Below, piece by piece: positions 10,482-21,410 of a stretch of DNA of 52,253 nt. Under the pieces are notes generated by a model. That model made no database searches, was not told the origin of the DNA, and saw only the letters and a list, made by a program, of their open reading frames with translations. This DNA comes from Gnetum montanum. Its lineage: Eukaryota > Streptophyta > Gnetopsida > Gnetales > Gnetaceae. Position 1 is the first letter of the stretch. Each line of letters starts with the position of its first letter. The stretch lies in contig MNCI01006861.1 of assembly GCA_015680685.1 (NCBI GenBank), forward strand, positions 406,706 through 458,958, written 5' to 3'. A program made the translations under genes and the position numbers.

Positions 10482-10633
10482 TGTTTGACGATTATGCCTT
10501 ATTGCAGAGCTTCCATTTATAATTTGTTCGTGCTGATCTGGAAAAGTTGACTGACTTTATAATCGTTTAGCTATAACTTTGTGGATCGCAGATGCTTTTG
10601 GTGAAAGAACTTTGATGCTATCCTTACACTATT

Positions 10634-10747
10634 TTTGATTTGCTCGGATTCGGTCTCCGGCCTTCTGCAAATAATATAATGGAGCTAAAGTTTGATTTGC
10701 TCGGATTCGGTCTCTGGCCTTCTGCAAATAATATAATGGAGCTAACG
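10634..10747. repeat. 57-bp tandem duplication upstream of the bHLH gene
   Basis: Units 10634-10690 and 10691-10747 differ at only about two positions. They lie 150-270 bases upstream of the bHLH start codon. On the minus strand each contains a TATATTATTT stretch (near 10680-10670 and 10737-10727) that could act as a TATA element. The near-identity implies a recent duplication in the promoter or 5' leader. Confidence 0.85.
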
Positions 10748-11327
10748 TTTTGCGGTCTGCTAGCTTCCGCTTTCAAAAAAACTTTTAAGATAAACTATCC
10801 ATCAGAAAAATGTAACGAGTGGCCCCAAGCTTCTTTCTGTAACTTCGCGATTAAGCGGGAAGCAATGATTAAGATCCCTTCCAAATGGTAGTATGCACAA
10901 TGTGCAACATTGGAATCCAATTGCTTTTCTGCTGTAAAAAGATGGGAAATCCTATAAAGTACAAACTATAGGCCATGGCCCATATCCTAAATGAGTAGCT
11001 TTATAATTTACAGGGTGTGCTTGCTAGCTAGCTAAAGTACATTTGTGGCAGGTGGATTGTAACATTCATATGGATGTCACGACAATAAGATGAATAAAAG
11101 TATTACGCTTGAACAAGATTTTAGGGAGGCATTTGTAAATATTAACACGTAGTGCTCGCAAACGCAAAGTTACAGGGGAAAACTTCTCTATAACGTGAGA
11201 CTTTTTTTTTTATCCAGATGATGGGATAGAATAAAATTAAGTTATTAAGTAAAGTTTGTCGACATTTTATAAATTAAACTTTCAACCAAGTATTAATGAC
11301 GTCATCCTTGGTGATTAGCCTGCGCTG

Positions 11328-11332
<5 letters not shown>
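10748..11332. other. Intergenic DNA upstream of the bHLH gene
   Basis: It continues the CpG-retaining island to about 10880, then turns AT-rich. An open frame at 10640-10891 merely reads through the 57-bp repeat and has no motif. No other gene is seen. Confidence 0.4.

Positions 11333-11364
<32 letters not shown>
11333..11364 (-). repeat. Poly-T tract (32 T), possible poly-A tail of a minus-strand retroposon
   Basis: A run of 32 T is followed by GGAATTTTT and an N at 11374. On the minus strand it would be a poly-A tail whose body lies to the right. I could not recognise that body. Confidence 0.45.
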
Positions 11365-11365
<1 letters not shown>

Positions 11366-11374
11366 GAATTTTTN

Positions 11375-12940
11375 TGTATTTGGAATTGTTTTTCAATCAC
11401 TTGTTTGCTACTCTATTTAGAAGCTTTGGTGTGTAGTTATTTTCTAGGAGCAAGAGCATAACTATAACCTCTCTTTAGATGTCAAATACTAGATTCTCAA
11501 AGATGTCTCTTTTTAGCTACAACTTCAAGCAAAAAAGTTTGTGAAAGTTAAACAATTAATTTTTTTTCTATTGTATTACTTTTTAAAAAAAAATTTGGAG
11601 GCTCAAGAATGAAAGCTTTTAGCTTTTGTTGCTATTTTTTCTTTTATCTTTGATTGATGTATCCTTTTTTCTTTAAAGATGATTTTTTTCTTCTCTTTAC
11701 AAGAAACCCTTTGGTAAGAAGTGAAAATCCATGAGAGAGCATTTGAATAAGGGCAAGGCTTGATCCTTTTCATACTTTGGTGGGGAGGTTTTTCAATATT
11801 GGTTGTAAGGATGAAAAATTGCAAAGACATCCCCAAAACCATTAGGCTTTTTCTTTAGATTCTCTCTTCAATAATTTGATGTACCTTGAATTCTTTAAAT
11901 ATTATTATTCATTTTTTAGGGTCCCTAAACTTTACTTACTTTGTTATATATTCTAGTTATGTTCTACAAAAATTTCGTGTTAGTTACAAGTCATTGGGTA
12001 CGTAAAAGTATCTAGTTCTATCTAGGACATCCCTTGTGTAGTTCCTCTAGCTTAATTGAAAGTTTAAATACACAATATTAAAGATTGAAAGTTCAAATAG
12101 TTATTTTCTTGGATTTCACTGGATTGATGATCATCTTATTTTCCTTTTTAATACTAAGCATGTTTACATAGTGAATAGTGCAAATCATCTTATGCCTTAA
12201 GCTATTTTCAAAACTCATAACACATATTCACTGTCCAATAAATCCATATGATCTACAAACTTAATAAAAGTTTTGTTCTACTTTTAGTTTTGCTATTTGC
12301 CCTAGTTTCAATCAAATATGGACAGTTGATCAATCACTTTTTGCAACTCTAGAAAAGGATAATTTAAACTATTTGGAAATTGCTCATATTTGCAAAGATT
12401 AAACATTTGCTTTAGCATTTAATTCATTAAGTTTTATTGATTAGAGTTTGTTAATTCCAATAGGGTACTATTAATTCAAGATGTTCATTGTGTAACATGA
12501 AATATTATTTTATTCATTGCTTCTATTACTATTCTCTTGCTAAACACTCTTAGATCTAAAGCATGATGAGCAATAAGCATACCCAACACTTTGTGCTACA
12601 AAACAAATGAGCATATGCTAAACTTAGTCAAATTCTATGGAAGACTCACATTATAGAAACCTATAAGTAACATATAAAGATCATTATCTTTTTAACAAGA
12701 AGTTGGAGTTAAGTAGATTCTTATATGATCAAGTTCCTTTGAGGCACTATTCCATGAAGCTAATATTGTAATGATTAAGTTGAATGAAACAAAGAATTAA
12801 TTTCTACATCCTATCTATTTGTACCTAACAATGGAATAATATAATAATAATTGTAATTCACACTAAATATATTTTTTTAGTTAATCATTGATGCTACTAG
12901 GTAGAACCAAGCATTCCATCCAAGACCAAGTTATATTTAG
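11375..12940. other. AT-rich stretch without a recognised gene
   Basis: A 79-codon minus frame at 11603-11842 (starts MVLGMSLQFFILTTN, ends lysine-rich) has no family match that I know; it could belong to the retroposon whose tail may be at 11333. The rest shows no coding signal, RNA gene or repeat end. Confidence 0.35.
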
Positions 12941-12942
12941 AT

Positions 12943-12982
12943 GATAAAAAATCATCATCATTATCATCACCATCATCATCTT
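12943..12982. repeat. ATC-type microsatellite, RTE tail
   Basis: Imperfect ATC/ATT repeats are followed by TTAGCCTTATCTCAA, the inverted 3' terminus of the RTE LINE. RTE elements characteristically end in short simple repeats rather than poly-A. Confidence 0.7.
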
Positions 12983-13294
12983 AGCCTTATCTCAAAAAAA
13001 TGGAGTAGAATCTATGTGGTTTTTTACATCTTTTGCTTCTATGAAGAACTAGATTTTTTTGGAAATTTTTTCAATCATCTTAAATTATTATTTTCCCATG
13101 TTTTTTTAGTTTTCCTATTACTGGCTTTCTTGGAACAGTGATATAACAACTTTTTTTTATAGGCTCATTATCTAATCTTCTTTGCACTTGCCTAAACTAT
13201 TTGAGATGTCATTCCTATAGCTTATCTTAAATAGAAACCACTCCAAGACTTTTTTTTGGCAAAGAGGCCAACTACCAATCATAGATTAGTAACA

Positions 13295-13490
13295 CTAAAT
13301 AATATTTCGTCAATAATGCTCCAAGGAGAGCTTATCACTAATGCTAAATAATATTCTATTCATAAAGCTAGAAGGAAAGCTTATCAGTAACACTAAATAA
13401 TATTTCATCCATAGCATTCTAAAGAGAGCCTATTTATAATGCTAAATAATATCTCATCCATAATACTAGCATATTTTCTCCAAGCAATCT
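13295..13490. repeat. Tandem array, 49-bp unit, four copies
   Basis: CTAAATAATATT recurs at 13295, 13344, 13393 and 13442, exactly 49 bases apart each time, with (A/T)CAT(C)CATA and (A/G)GAGAGC(T/C)TAT blocks between. The last unit is partial or diverged. Confidence 0.88.
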
Positions 13491-13520
13491 ATGGCTTTTA
13501 TATTTATGTTTCCTTTTTGC

Positions 13521-13941
13521 AATGCATAATGAATAAAATTCGAAAGGGCATAGAGTATGTATGGAAATAGAAATCCATAAAATTCAAAACATTTTGTAGC
13601 ACAAGATTTAGTACCAATCCTGGAATTAGTTAATTCAATGCATAAGGAATAAAATTGGGAAGGGCATGGAAAAAATCCATGAAAATTCAAAATATTGTGA
13701 AGCATAAGATTTAGTACCACACTTGGAATTAGTTAATTCAATGCACAAGGAATAAAATTTGAAAGAGCACAGAAAAAATCCATAAAAATTCAAAATATTT
13801 TGAAGCATAAGATTTAGTACCAAACTTGGAATTAGTTAATTCAATGCACAAGGAATAAAATTTAGAAGGGCACAGAAACAATCCATAAAAATTCAAAATA
13901 TTTTGAAGCACACGATTTAGTACTAAACTTGGAATTAATTA
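13521..13941. repeat. Tandem array, 103-bp unit, four copies
   Basis: AATGCA(T/C)AA(G/T)GAATAAAAT recurs at 13521, 13637, 13740 and 13843. Spacings are 116, 103 and 103, the first unit having a 13-base insertion. Shared blocks include AAAATTCAAAA-ATT and GATTTAGTACCA. Open minus frames (13466-13823) repeat the same peptide pattern only because of the array. Confidence 0.9.
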
Positions 13942-14671
13942 TCCTTCTCATCATGCAATCATAGTGATTTGACCAAAATTGTTATAAAATACATAGAATT
14001 TACTAAAATGGCAACTTGGCTAATTTTTAATACAATAGATGAACTAAACTCAAACTTCGTTTTTGCAAGATTCTCTCAACCAAATTATATGTATATATAT
14101 TAAATATATAACTAAGCTAATCTAATATCTATACTATGTAATTTATCTCTTCTTGTAAAATTTAACATCTATTTAAGCCTATTTTCTACCCTATGCATTT
14201 GTTATGCATACTTCTTTTATATTGCCCAACAATCAACTCTATATAAGATAGTAATCTTAATTAGTGTCTTGTAATTTTTTTCTTTAGTTTTCTTAGGGTT
14301 TTTTAATTGCATAGAACACTACTAGATTATCTTCATTTTTATCATCTTACCTCAATCTTATTTCTTATATATTTTTCAATTTCACCATCTGATTAGAGCA
14401 TTGATCCTAGATAGTGAAACTATTTGCAATGAGGGACTTTTTGATCTTGAATTGTTACTTTTATTTTACTACTATTTATATTTTTATTGAAATTATATTC
14501 CATATATTTTGTCTCACTTCTACTATTTTTAAACCTTTTAATTCTAAAGGTGTCTCTACTTTTCCATTTCAAAATCAATAATATTTTCTCAAACTATATC
14601 CACCAACATAATATTATCTACAAATAGTATATACTATGGAATTTAATGATGTATTTCCTTTGTTATCTCAT

Positions 14672-14945
14672 CTATCATCATCATTATAATCTTACCCTTG
14701 TCACAATTAAATCTGATTGACTACATGAGTTCTTTTTTGTCATTCACCTCTATGAAGAGCTAAATCTTTATTATGGATGATAATGTTAAGTGTCACTTCT
14801 AGAGGATGCCCTAGTAAGTAGTTGCTCATTTTCCATAGTAACTAGACCTTGTGACTATTGCACATTGCATTTGGGGAATGCCTTAGCATCTGCAAAATCT
14901 GAAAAAGAACTTATTAACAAGATTTCACAAGGTTTTCTATAACAA
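14672..14945 (-). mobile_element. Short RTE-derived (SINE-like) element, second copy
   Basis: It matches the 3128-3458 insertion in order: ATC microsatellite, a variant of TTAGCCTTATCC, TGAAGAGCTAAATCTTTA, GGATGCCCTAGTAAGTAG, TTGCTCATTTTCCATAGTAA, CACATTGCATTTGGGGAATG and AAAGAACTTA. It interrupts the RT of the RTE LINE between the QGSAL region and the FADD region. The target duplication is not clear. Confidence 0.65.
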
Positions 14946-15262
14946 TAAGAAAAAGCACAAGCTTAATGCAAATCCTTGACATAGACCTACTATGAATGAG
15001 AAATCATATATGATTCCACAACCTATTCTAAGTTCAGTAGTAGCTCCTTTATACATGTGTTAAATCACTTTAATTTATCTATTAGGAATATTTTTCCTTT
15101 GCAAGTCCTACCAAATAATATCTCTAGACATTTTATAATATGGTTTTCATAAGTTAATAATATTATATATAGAATTTCTCTATATTTTTTGAATTTTTCT
15201 ATTAATTATTGTATCAAGAAAATAACCTCTATGGTAGATCTCCCTAGCATAAATAAAAATTA

Positions 15263-15461
15263 ATTTAAGAAATCACATTGAAATACATAGCATAAATATG
15301 AAATATTTTAAAATAGTAAAATTCATAAAATAAATTAATATTAAAGGAAGTAATATGTAAACTAAACTTGATCATATTGAAAAATTAAGCTCGTTATGTC
15401 TTGAGTTCATAATCCTAATGAATAAGATTTTGTACCATCATTAGCATATATACTACATTCA
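15263..15461. other. AT-rich flank of gypsy element A
   Basis: No coding motif was seen. The last five bases (15457-15461, ATTCA) are the left target duplication of element A. Confidence 0.5.
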
Positions 15462-16605
15462 TGATGAGTGGCGAGGTACCCCTACGCACAACCATATGAA
15501 TCGCTAAGGTGTTCACACGTGGGTTCACACACTTGTTTAGAGTTGACATAGTGGGGCAAGTTATAAGATGTGGTTAATTTATAAGGAGTTGACCTACTAA
15601 GGAAGGAACGTCTAAAGGAATTTGCCCCAGATGTGAGACCCCCAAGGGCAAAGAAGATTCAATTTATACTGCCAGTTGAGGGTAAGTGGTTTGTTTTATT
15701 GCTATATATTTGCTTTTTTGGTTTATATGCTATTGGATGTACCTATGAGCTATATCATACTAACTTTAAGGTTCTTGTGTTATTTTAGAGGAAAATTTTG
15801 TGGATTTCTAATGTTCTCGTACATAGGATTCAATCTAGAAGGTAAATCTACTCGTGGAACGGTCATTTTTTTTCCAACTGCACTTGTGAAGCTCAATTGT
15901 ATGGTTAAGTGCAATTGAGGCACATAATTTTTATTATTTTATATTTTGTTTACCTAAGGTTGGTAATAGATTGAGAATAAACTGATTAACTAATTTAATT
16001 GCTAATTAATAACTAACTATCCTAACATAAGCATCCAATCCCACTTTTCATACACATCTTAAACACATACAACATTGTTGGGGGATCAAACATTAAGCAC
16101 TATTGGGATTACTAAGTGTTATATGTATGCTCAAAGTGGTCATAATTATTTGTGTTAGTCTATTTAGCTTAATTAATTAATTACTTAAAATCTTAATCAT
16201 TATAGCTTAATTAATAACTTAATTAATGAAAATAATAAATGCATAAATAAATCACTAACCTAGTCCAAGTGTTGCAAGGTTTATCAAAATGCTCATCTTT
16301 ATTGCTACCTACATTATGGTGCTCAAGTACAATAGTGCTTGAATAAAGATCTGTACACTCCTTAGCTTTTACTATGGATACTTAGAAAATTATTCTATCT
16401 CTTATGGAAACAAATTGCAAGAATTCCACTAGCAATTGAAATTCTAACCCCTATCAACAAAGTGGGAGGTTATATTTATAGACCTACTAGGGTGCCATGT
16501 CGATGGGTACACATCAATGTGGGAAACCCTACATTGATGGGATTTTGGTAATGGGGTTGCGTCAATGGCATCTCATTGATGAAGCCAATTGAAGACACTT
16601 CATCA
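15462..16605 (-). repeat. 3' LTR of element A
   Basis: It is a homologue of 26289-27177 but about 255 bases longer, because of an internal insertion at about 15517-15800. A minus-strand TATA box (TATAAATA) lies at 16480-16473. The U3 part (16480-16600) holds repeated CATTGATG / CATCAATG motifs. The 5-bp duplication ATTCA abuts its left end. Confidence 0.9.
15517..15800. other. Insertion inside the 3' LTR of element A
   Basis: The right LTR passes directly from GGTGTTCATGC to CCATGGATTTCTAGTG with little between; the left LTR carries about 255 extra bases. An open plus-strand stretch (15615-15686) reads KEFAPDVRPPRAKKIQFILP and is followed by GGTAAGTGG (15681-15689) and, at 15788, TATTTTAG, so it looks like an exon end plus a short intron. 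I do not recognise the protein. Confidence 0.5.
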
Positions 16606-16620
16606 TACCCCCATGATTGA
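16606..16620 (-). promoter_or_regulatory. Polypurine tract of element A
   Basis: The minus strand reads ATCATGGGGGTA directly before the 3' LTR start TGATGA. The same motif abuts the 3' LTR of element B at 40586, which supports it as the plus-strand primer site. Confidence 0.7.
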
Positions 16621-16679
16621 ATGAAAACTCATCCTCAAGTTATTTACAAAATTGGAAAGGTATGAGATTATTGACTAAC

Positions 16680-18830
16680 ACATGACACAACAAAACTAAG
16701 TGCCCAAGTGTATAGATTGACATTGATTATAAAATTGTGATGTTCATGACACAAAATTGAACACCAACACATGATTAAATAAAATTGGATAACACATCCT
16801 CTGATGGCGTGAGGATAGTTGAAAAGATTAGATGGTCCTAGGTGGTGGAGGTTCCTAAGATTCCGAAGGACCTTCTCCTTCTTTGAGCGCATATGGTGGT
16901 TGAGGTAGCTGTGGCTATCTTGTTATAGCTATCACTTCTTGTGGAATGCAAATGACATCCAAAAATGCCTTCATCTTCTCCTCCTTACTCCAAGGATCAT
17001 TCACAATCCACACGACATCACTAATGTGGATTGGAATAGGGATATCCCAAGGAAAGGGCATTATGAGGAATAGCTCTTTCACATTGACAAACTAAGCAAC
17101 GAATTGCTTATGCTCAATATTGAATGCCCTGAGTGCATTCTGTAGTTTCTGGTAGTCATTCATCCTCTTGGCTAGGTTCTTGGCAATTGATCTTTGATCA
17201 GTGAACTTATTCTTAAGAACCTCAAGTTTCACATTTGCCACTACAAGCTTCTACTTGGTGTCCTTGTGGTGCTTGAACTCCACCTTGTATAACAAGTACA
17301 AGTTGGCCACTTGTTTCTTCAATTCAAACCGCGACCATCCGGCAGTCAGCATAGCCAGATTTGCTTATTGGAGATTGGAAAGCTTCATGTATTCTGTCAT
17401 CTTTTCTATCTATAACTCCTTCATGCAAATCTCTGCTTTTTTGTAGGCATCTATCTTATCAATGATAGGTTGCCATACCTTTCTTCCTAGTTGGAGTTTC
17501 TAGAGGGTCTCATTTACTTTTGCCTTCATCAACTAGATGTTTTTTCCATTAACTTCTTTCTATAGACCAACTTGATCACTATAGTTAACTTTCTCAAATA
17601 TGAGAAACTCTAATTTCTAGGTGGCTACTTTGATTGCAATCTTTTGGCGAAGAGCATAGACCTCCTTCATGGAGAGGTTTCTATTTTTTACTATTAATCT
17701 CCTTCAATGTTGACTCTAGCTAGTTGCTCCTACTATTGATGGATGAAATCTACCATATGCTATTTTTGTGCATCAACATTTTGCAAGCAATGATTCTCTA
17801 TGGTCAATTGTACATTTTCTTGATGGTTCTAATCCAAGGCCTTCTAAATTTTATGGTGAGTGGCCTTTGGAAAGGATTGATAGAACACCACCATCTCCAT
17901 TGCACCCTCAACCCCTTTGAATCTTGTGTGAGGCTGTTTAAGAGCTTCATCCTTTGTTAGTGTTGGGTTGAGGAATGCAAGTTTAGCAATCTGGGCTCTT
18001 AGTTCAAAAACATCTACAACCAAGCATTCATTTAGCTCTTTGGCTATTTCAATTTGTCCCTCTAAAATGATGTTCTTGTCCCTTGGTTTCAGCAACTCTG
18101 ACTAGATTGCAACTATGTTGTCTAGAAGGTTGAAGACATCCAAAATCGGTTGCCCAGTTCCCACTAGTTAGTCTAGCAATTGTTCATGTTGTACTACACT
18201 CAACTTGTCACTTACTATCCCTATGGACTTCTACACATATTTAAGTATAGATATTTCTAATATAGATGCCACAAGTGTGTTTAGTGTTTTAGCAATTCTA
18301 TCAGCAACCACCTCTACTGCTGTCTCTTGTCCCTGGTGCTGCATCACCAAAAATGTTTCCCCCTTGCCCTCCTCCAAGTGCACTAAAAAAGTAGCAACAT
18401 TCCTAGATATTTCTAGGAATTTTTGTTATTGCAAGAGGGATACCATTACCTCTTGGGCACTAGGATTTGATCTTACAGGAAACTGCATTCTTTGGGTAGA
18501 AAATATTGATCCAATTCCTTCCATTTGACTAACTATTCAAGCCACTTCATTCAAGTGACTCATTGCTAGTCAGTACATAGATGGATCACCACCACTTGTT
18601 CCTACTTGTTGCTTTTTCTTACTTAAGAGCAATTCTTGGGGTTCATGCAACCATTGAGAAGTTGCAATGATGTCTGACATTGTTTTTTGAGTGGATGGTG
18701 GAGGTCGTGGTTGTTGTTCCTCTTCTTGGATGACTTTTGTAGGGACTTTGTCCTTCTGTCTAGTTAGCAGATGGAGCACATTAGGCTTCATCATTTGTAT
18801 AGTAGGTTATTCCTCCCCATAGTAGGCACA
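16680..18830 (-). pseudogene. Extra ORF between integrase and 3' LTR, coiled-coil type, unknown function
   Basis: The minus strand keeps a long, weakly broken reading frame of about 2 kb. It begins near MMKPNVLHLLTRQKDKVPTK (18794) with a proline- and glutamine-rich stretch (EEEQQPRPPPSTQK). It continues with charged, heptad-like segments (EGQIEIAKELNECLVVDVFE; KFTDQRSIAKNLAKRMNDYQ; KLQNALRAFNIEHKQF) and ends with WDIPIPIHISDVVWIVNDPW and WSKEEKMKAFLDVICIPQEV. Its position is that of env-like ORFs in Athila-type elements, but I see no signal peptide or membrane segment. It looks like a cytosolic coiled-coil protein. About ten in-frame stops are present. Confidence 0.6.
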
Positions 18831-20055
18831 TGCCCTTTTTACCCTTGCATAACCTCAACCTAAGGAGTCTGTGGGCCCCATAGGTGATTAATGGTTATGA
18901 AAGTTAAGGACCAAAACCCAGAAGAATCTACCTAAAAATTTAGGCACATTAAACCAAGACATCAAAAAGGACATGGACACACCAGTAGTAAGGTGAGTCA
19001 TGGAAGGTATAGATGGATGAGAGATAAAGTGGAATGGAGTTCCCGATTAAGGTCACATGCAATTCCTCGTGAATTTTATGATTCAATGATCTAATAAAAT
19101 CCATCCTTAGTTTAGAACAAAACCAACCATATTCAGTGACTTCAGATCACCACTCTAAGACCAGTCCATCCCCTTAAGACATAAGAGTGTTCCCATAGAT
19201 CAATCACTATTCCTTATAGAGAAAAAAGAGAAGTAAAAAGTAAGAAAAGGCCTTAGTTAGAAGGGATCTTCAAGCATGGGAAACATGTCTTTCTAGTTTT
19301 ATAACTAGTACTTGTAGCCCATTATTCTATCTAAGGGGTGTGCTTTGAATTCCCATCAACATTTTTTTATTCTTCATCACTTTTTCATCATTTTTTTGTT
19401 TTGTGTGTTTTTTTTAGATGGGAACCACACCATGCAAAGACTTATTCAATTTCCTATTATTGGTTGACATAGAATGGTAAGAAATCCATGAAAACACTCA
19501 TGCATCCAAGTACATAGAAGCGTATAAAGAGTATTGAGTCCTCTTGAAGTCACACCCTGTTCAAACCCTTGAATTCTTTCAAAGTCCAAAAACTACCAAG
19601 GTCACAAGTTTGTTAATGTTTTTCTTAATGAAAAGGGACCTATTACTTCCAAAACAAGAAAAACCATAGAGTTTGTGGAGGGGTGGATGTCATGGACTCA
19701 CTACTTATTCCATGAAAAAGAAACCATGTCTTAGCTATCGATACCAAAATTCAAAAATAGAAACCAAACATTAGTAATAAAAAAATAAGCACAAATTGTG
19801 TCCTATTGGCACAAAGCACTTTATTAGCATAATTCTAGAAAATCATACCCAAAATAAAAGAAATTATACAAGAAAGTGTAAAATATTCAAGAAAAATCAA
19901 ACATACCAATAATGATTTAAAATAAAAAATGGTGTAAATAGGAAAAAGTATAAAACAAAAAGGTGTAAAATAAACAGTGTAAAAAAATTGTGTAAAATAA
20001 AAAATAAAAAAATTAAGGAGCTACATAAATAGTTAGCATGGATGGCCATCTTCCC
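18831..20055 (-). other. Spacer of element A between extra ORF and integrase
   Basis: Non-coding internal DNA. Blocks such as GGCCTTAGTTAGA, GGAAACATGTCTTTC and TTGTAGCCCATTATT recur in element B (42380-42470) and fragment D (38860-38950), showing that all three share this spacer. AT-rich, A-rich at 19740-20010. Confidence 0.7.
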
Positions 20056-21410
20056 CACAATTGAGTTGGAAGGAGGAGATTTGAAAGATTGAGTGAGGTT
20101 GTGAGGTATTCATTACATTAGCTTGCTTGGGCCCATGGAAAGGTTTTATTTGTTGAATGTTCACCAACTATTTCTTATTTGGTCTTTCAGGGTTGTAGAT
20201 TACCATGGCCCCAGAAGAAAAGGTTTCGTCAATTTTATAAGGCCCCTCCCACAATGCTTGAAATTTAGTTCATTATGGAACATGTGTGGGGTTTCGATAG
20301 AGGAACTTATCACCAAGTTGAAATTTGAATTTCCTTATTCTTAGGTCATGTCATTGCTTGTTGAATGTCTTATGCATTTCATTTAAGGATAGGGCCACTA
20401 ATTGGTTTTCATCTAGCATGTTAAGGTTGATCAATCATTTTCTTTGTGTGAGACTCAAGTGAAGATCTAGGTCACAGGCTATTGAAAGTGCACAAAGCTT
20501 AGATTGAATAGGAAGTGTTGGTAGTTTTCCATACACTAGCTCATAAGGAGAGTAGCCTATAGAGAGTTTCCATGTTTAGCAATAGGCTTAGAGGACATCG
20601 TTGAGTTTTGTGCTCCAGTCTCTCCTATATTTGCCAAGATTTTTTGTTAAGATCTTTGCAATCTCCTTCTTAGCAACCTCTAGTTGACCATTGGCTTGGA
20701 CGTGGTAGGGTGTTGTTAATTTATGTTCAACCTCCAAGCATTGCATGAACTTGCAAAAGTGGTGCCTATGAAATGGATTTCATTGTCAGAAATCAATGCA
20801 CATGATACCCCAAACCTATTTACAATGTGTTGTTGAAAAATTGAGCAGCAGTGGATGATGTATAGTCAACGATGGCTGCTACTTCTACCCATTTAGTATA
20901 GTAGTTAACAATAATGATAATGTATGCCTTTACATTGGACATGGATGTGATGGGACCCATGAAGTCTATGCCCTATATGTCAAAGGTTTCTAGTGGTTAG
21001 ATCCATTATTGAGGTTCCTCCATATGCAATGTCATCCCACCATCTCATTGATAGCACTCACAAGATTGGATAAATTGATGGGCATCCTTGAACATTATTA
21101 GCCAATAGTACCCTACCATCAGGATTTTAATGGCTATGCATCTTCTTGCATAGTGGCCTCTTCAAGGGCCCTCATGAGCATCTTAGAGAATGTATAGTTG
21201 ATTAGTATCAAGGACACACCAACAAACTAGGCCATTAGCATATATCTTGTAAAGGTGTTTTTTGATTTCCGTGATACACATGGCATGATAAAGAAACTCT
21301 TTTTTCTTATGATCCAGATCTTGTGGCATCTCTTGAGTAAGAAGATAAGTAAGGATGCCATCATACCATTTTGGATTTATGGGCACTTGGTCATTAATTG
21401 CTTAAGCAAA
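20056..21410 (-). pseudogene. Gypsy integrase, element A
   Basis: The minus strand reads AHEGP-RGHYARRCIAIKIL and FIQSCECYQ-DGGM (HHCC zinc region, about 21200-21030), then FDI-GIDFMGPITSMSN and YYTKWVEVAAI (catalytic core, about 20990-20880). TPYHVQANGQLEVAKKEIAK, DWSTKLNDVL and GYSPYELVYGKLPTLPIQSK follow (about 20720-20510). The C-terminal part, FQLGDKFLYRNP...KFQALWEGPYKI, is a GPY/F-type end; no chromodomain is visible. Several stops occur. The enzyme would insert the cDNA into chromatin. Confidence 0.85.

Larger units (their letters stand above)
13246..14100. mobile_element. Insertion of unknown type inside the RTE reverse transcriptase, made largely of tandem repeats
   Basis: The RTE reading stops near 14100 and resumes near 13245. 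The intervening 0.85 kb holds a 49-bp array, a 103-bp array and an AT-rich end (13940-14100) without coding motifs. Borders are approximate and no target duplication was found. It could be a non-autonomous transposon containing minisatellites. Confidence 0.5.
12945..15262 (-). pseudogene. RTE-clade LINE reverse transcriptase, interrupted
   Basis: On the minus strand, from 15262 leftwards, I read FMLGRSTIEVIFLIQ (RTE: FMPGRSTTEAI-LL), then HMYKGATTE and VGLCQGFALSL (RTE: DMYEGA-TSV, GLHQGSALSPYLF). After a short insertion, IPWYILFVDNIMLVD follows (RTE: -PWCMLFADDIVLVD). Then come SETKYMEYNF and FHYLGSML-SDGEIEKYI (about 14640-14370), and LNFTRRDKLHSIDIR in shifted frame near 14130. After a second insertion the C-terminal RP-NEP-KKS...GK-KKTWEN follows (13245-13060). 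The 3' end shows TTAGCCTTAT and an ATC microsatellite (12946-12982) typical of RTE tails. The catalytic FADD is changed to FVDN and many stops are present, so it is dead. Confidence 0.82.

Noticed and set aside
13466-13823. Two minus-strand frames encoding a repeated peptide
   Set aside because: They only read through the 103-bp tandem array; the unit is not a multiple of three.
13295-13941. Regular repeats that could recall a CRISPR array
   Set aside because: Units are head-to-tail minisatellites without distinct spacers, in plant repeat DNA with no cas-like genes.
16680-18830. Calling the extra ORF of element A an envelope gene
   Set aside because: The position fits but no signal peptide, membrane segment or envelope motif is visible.
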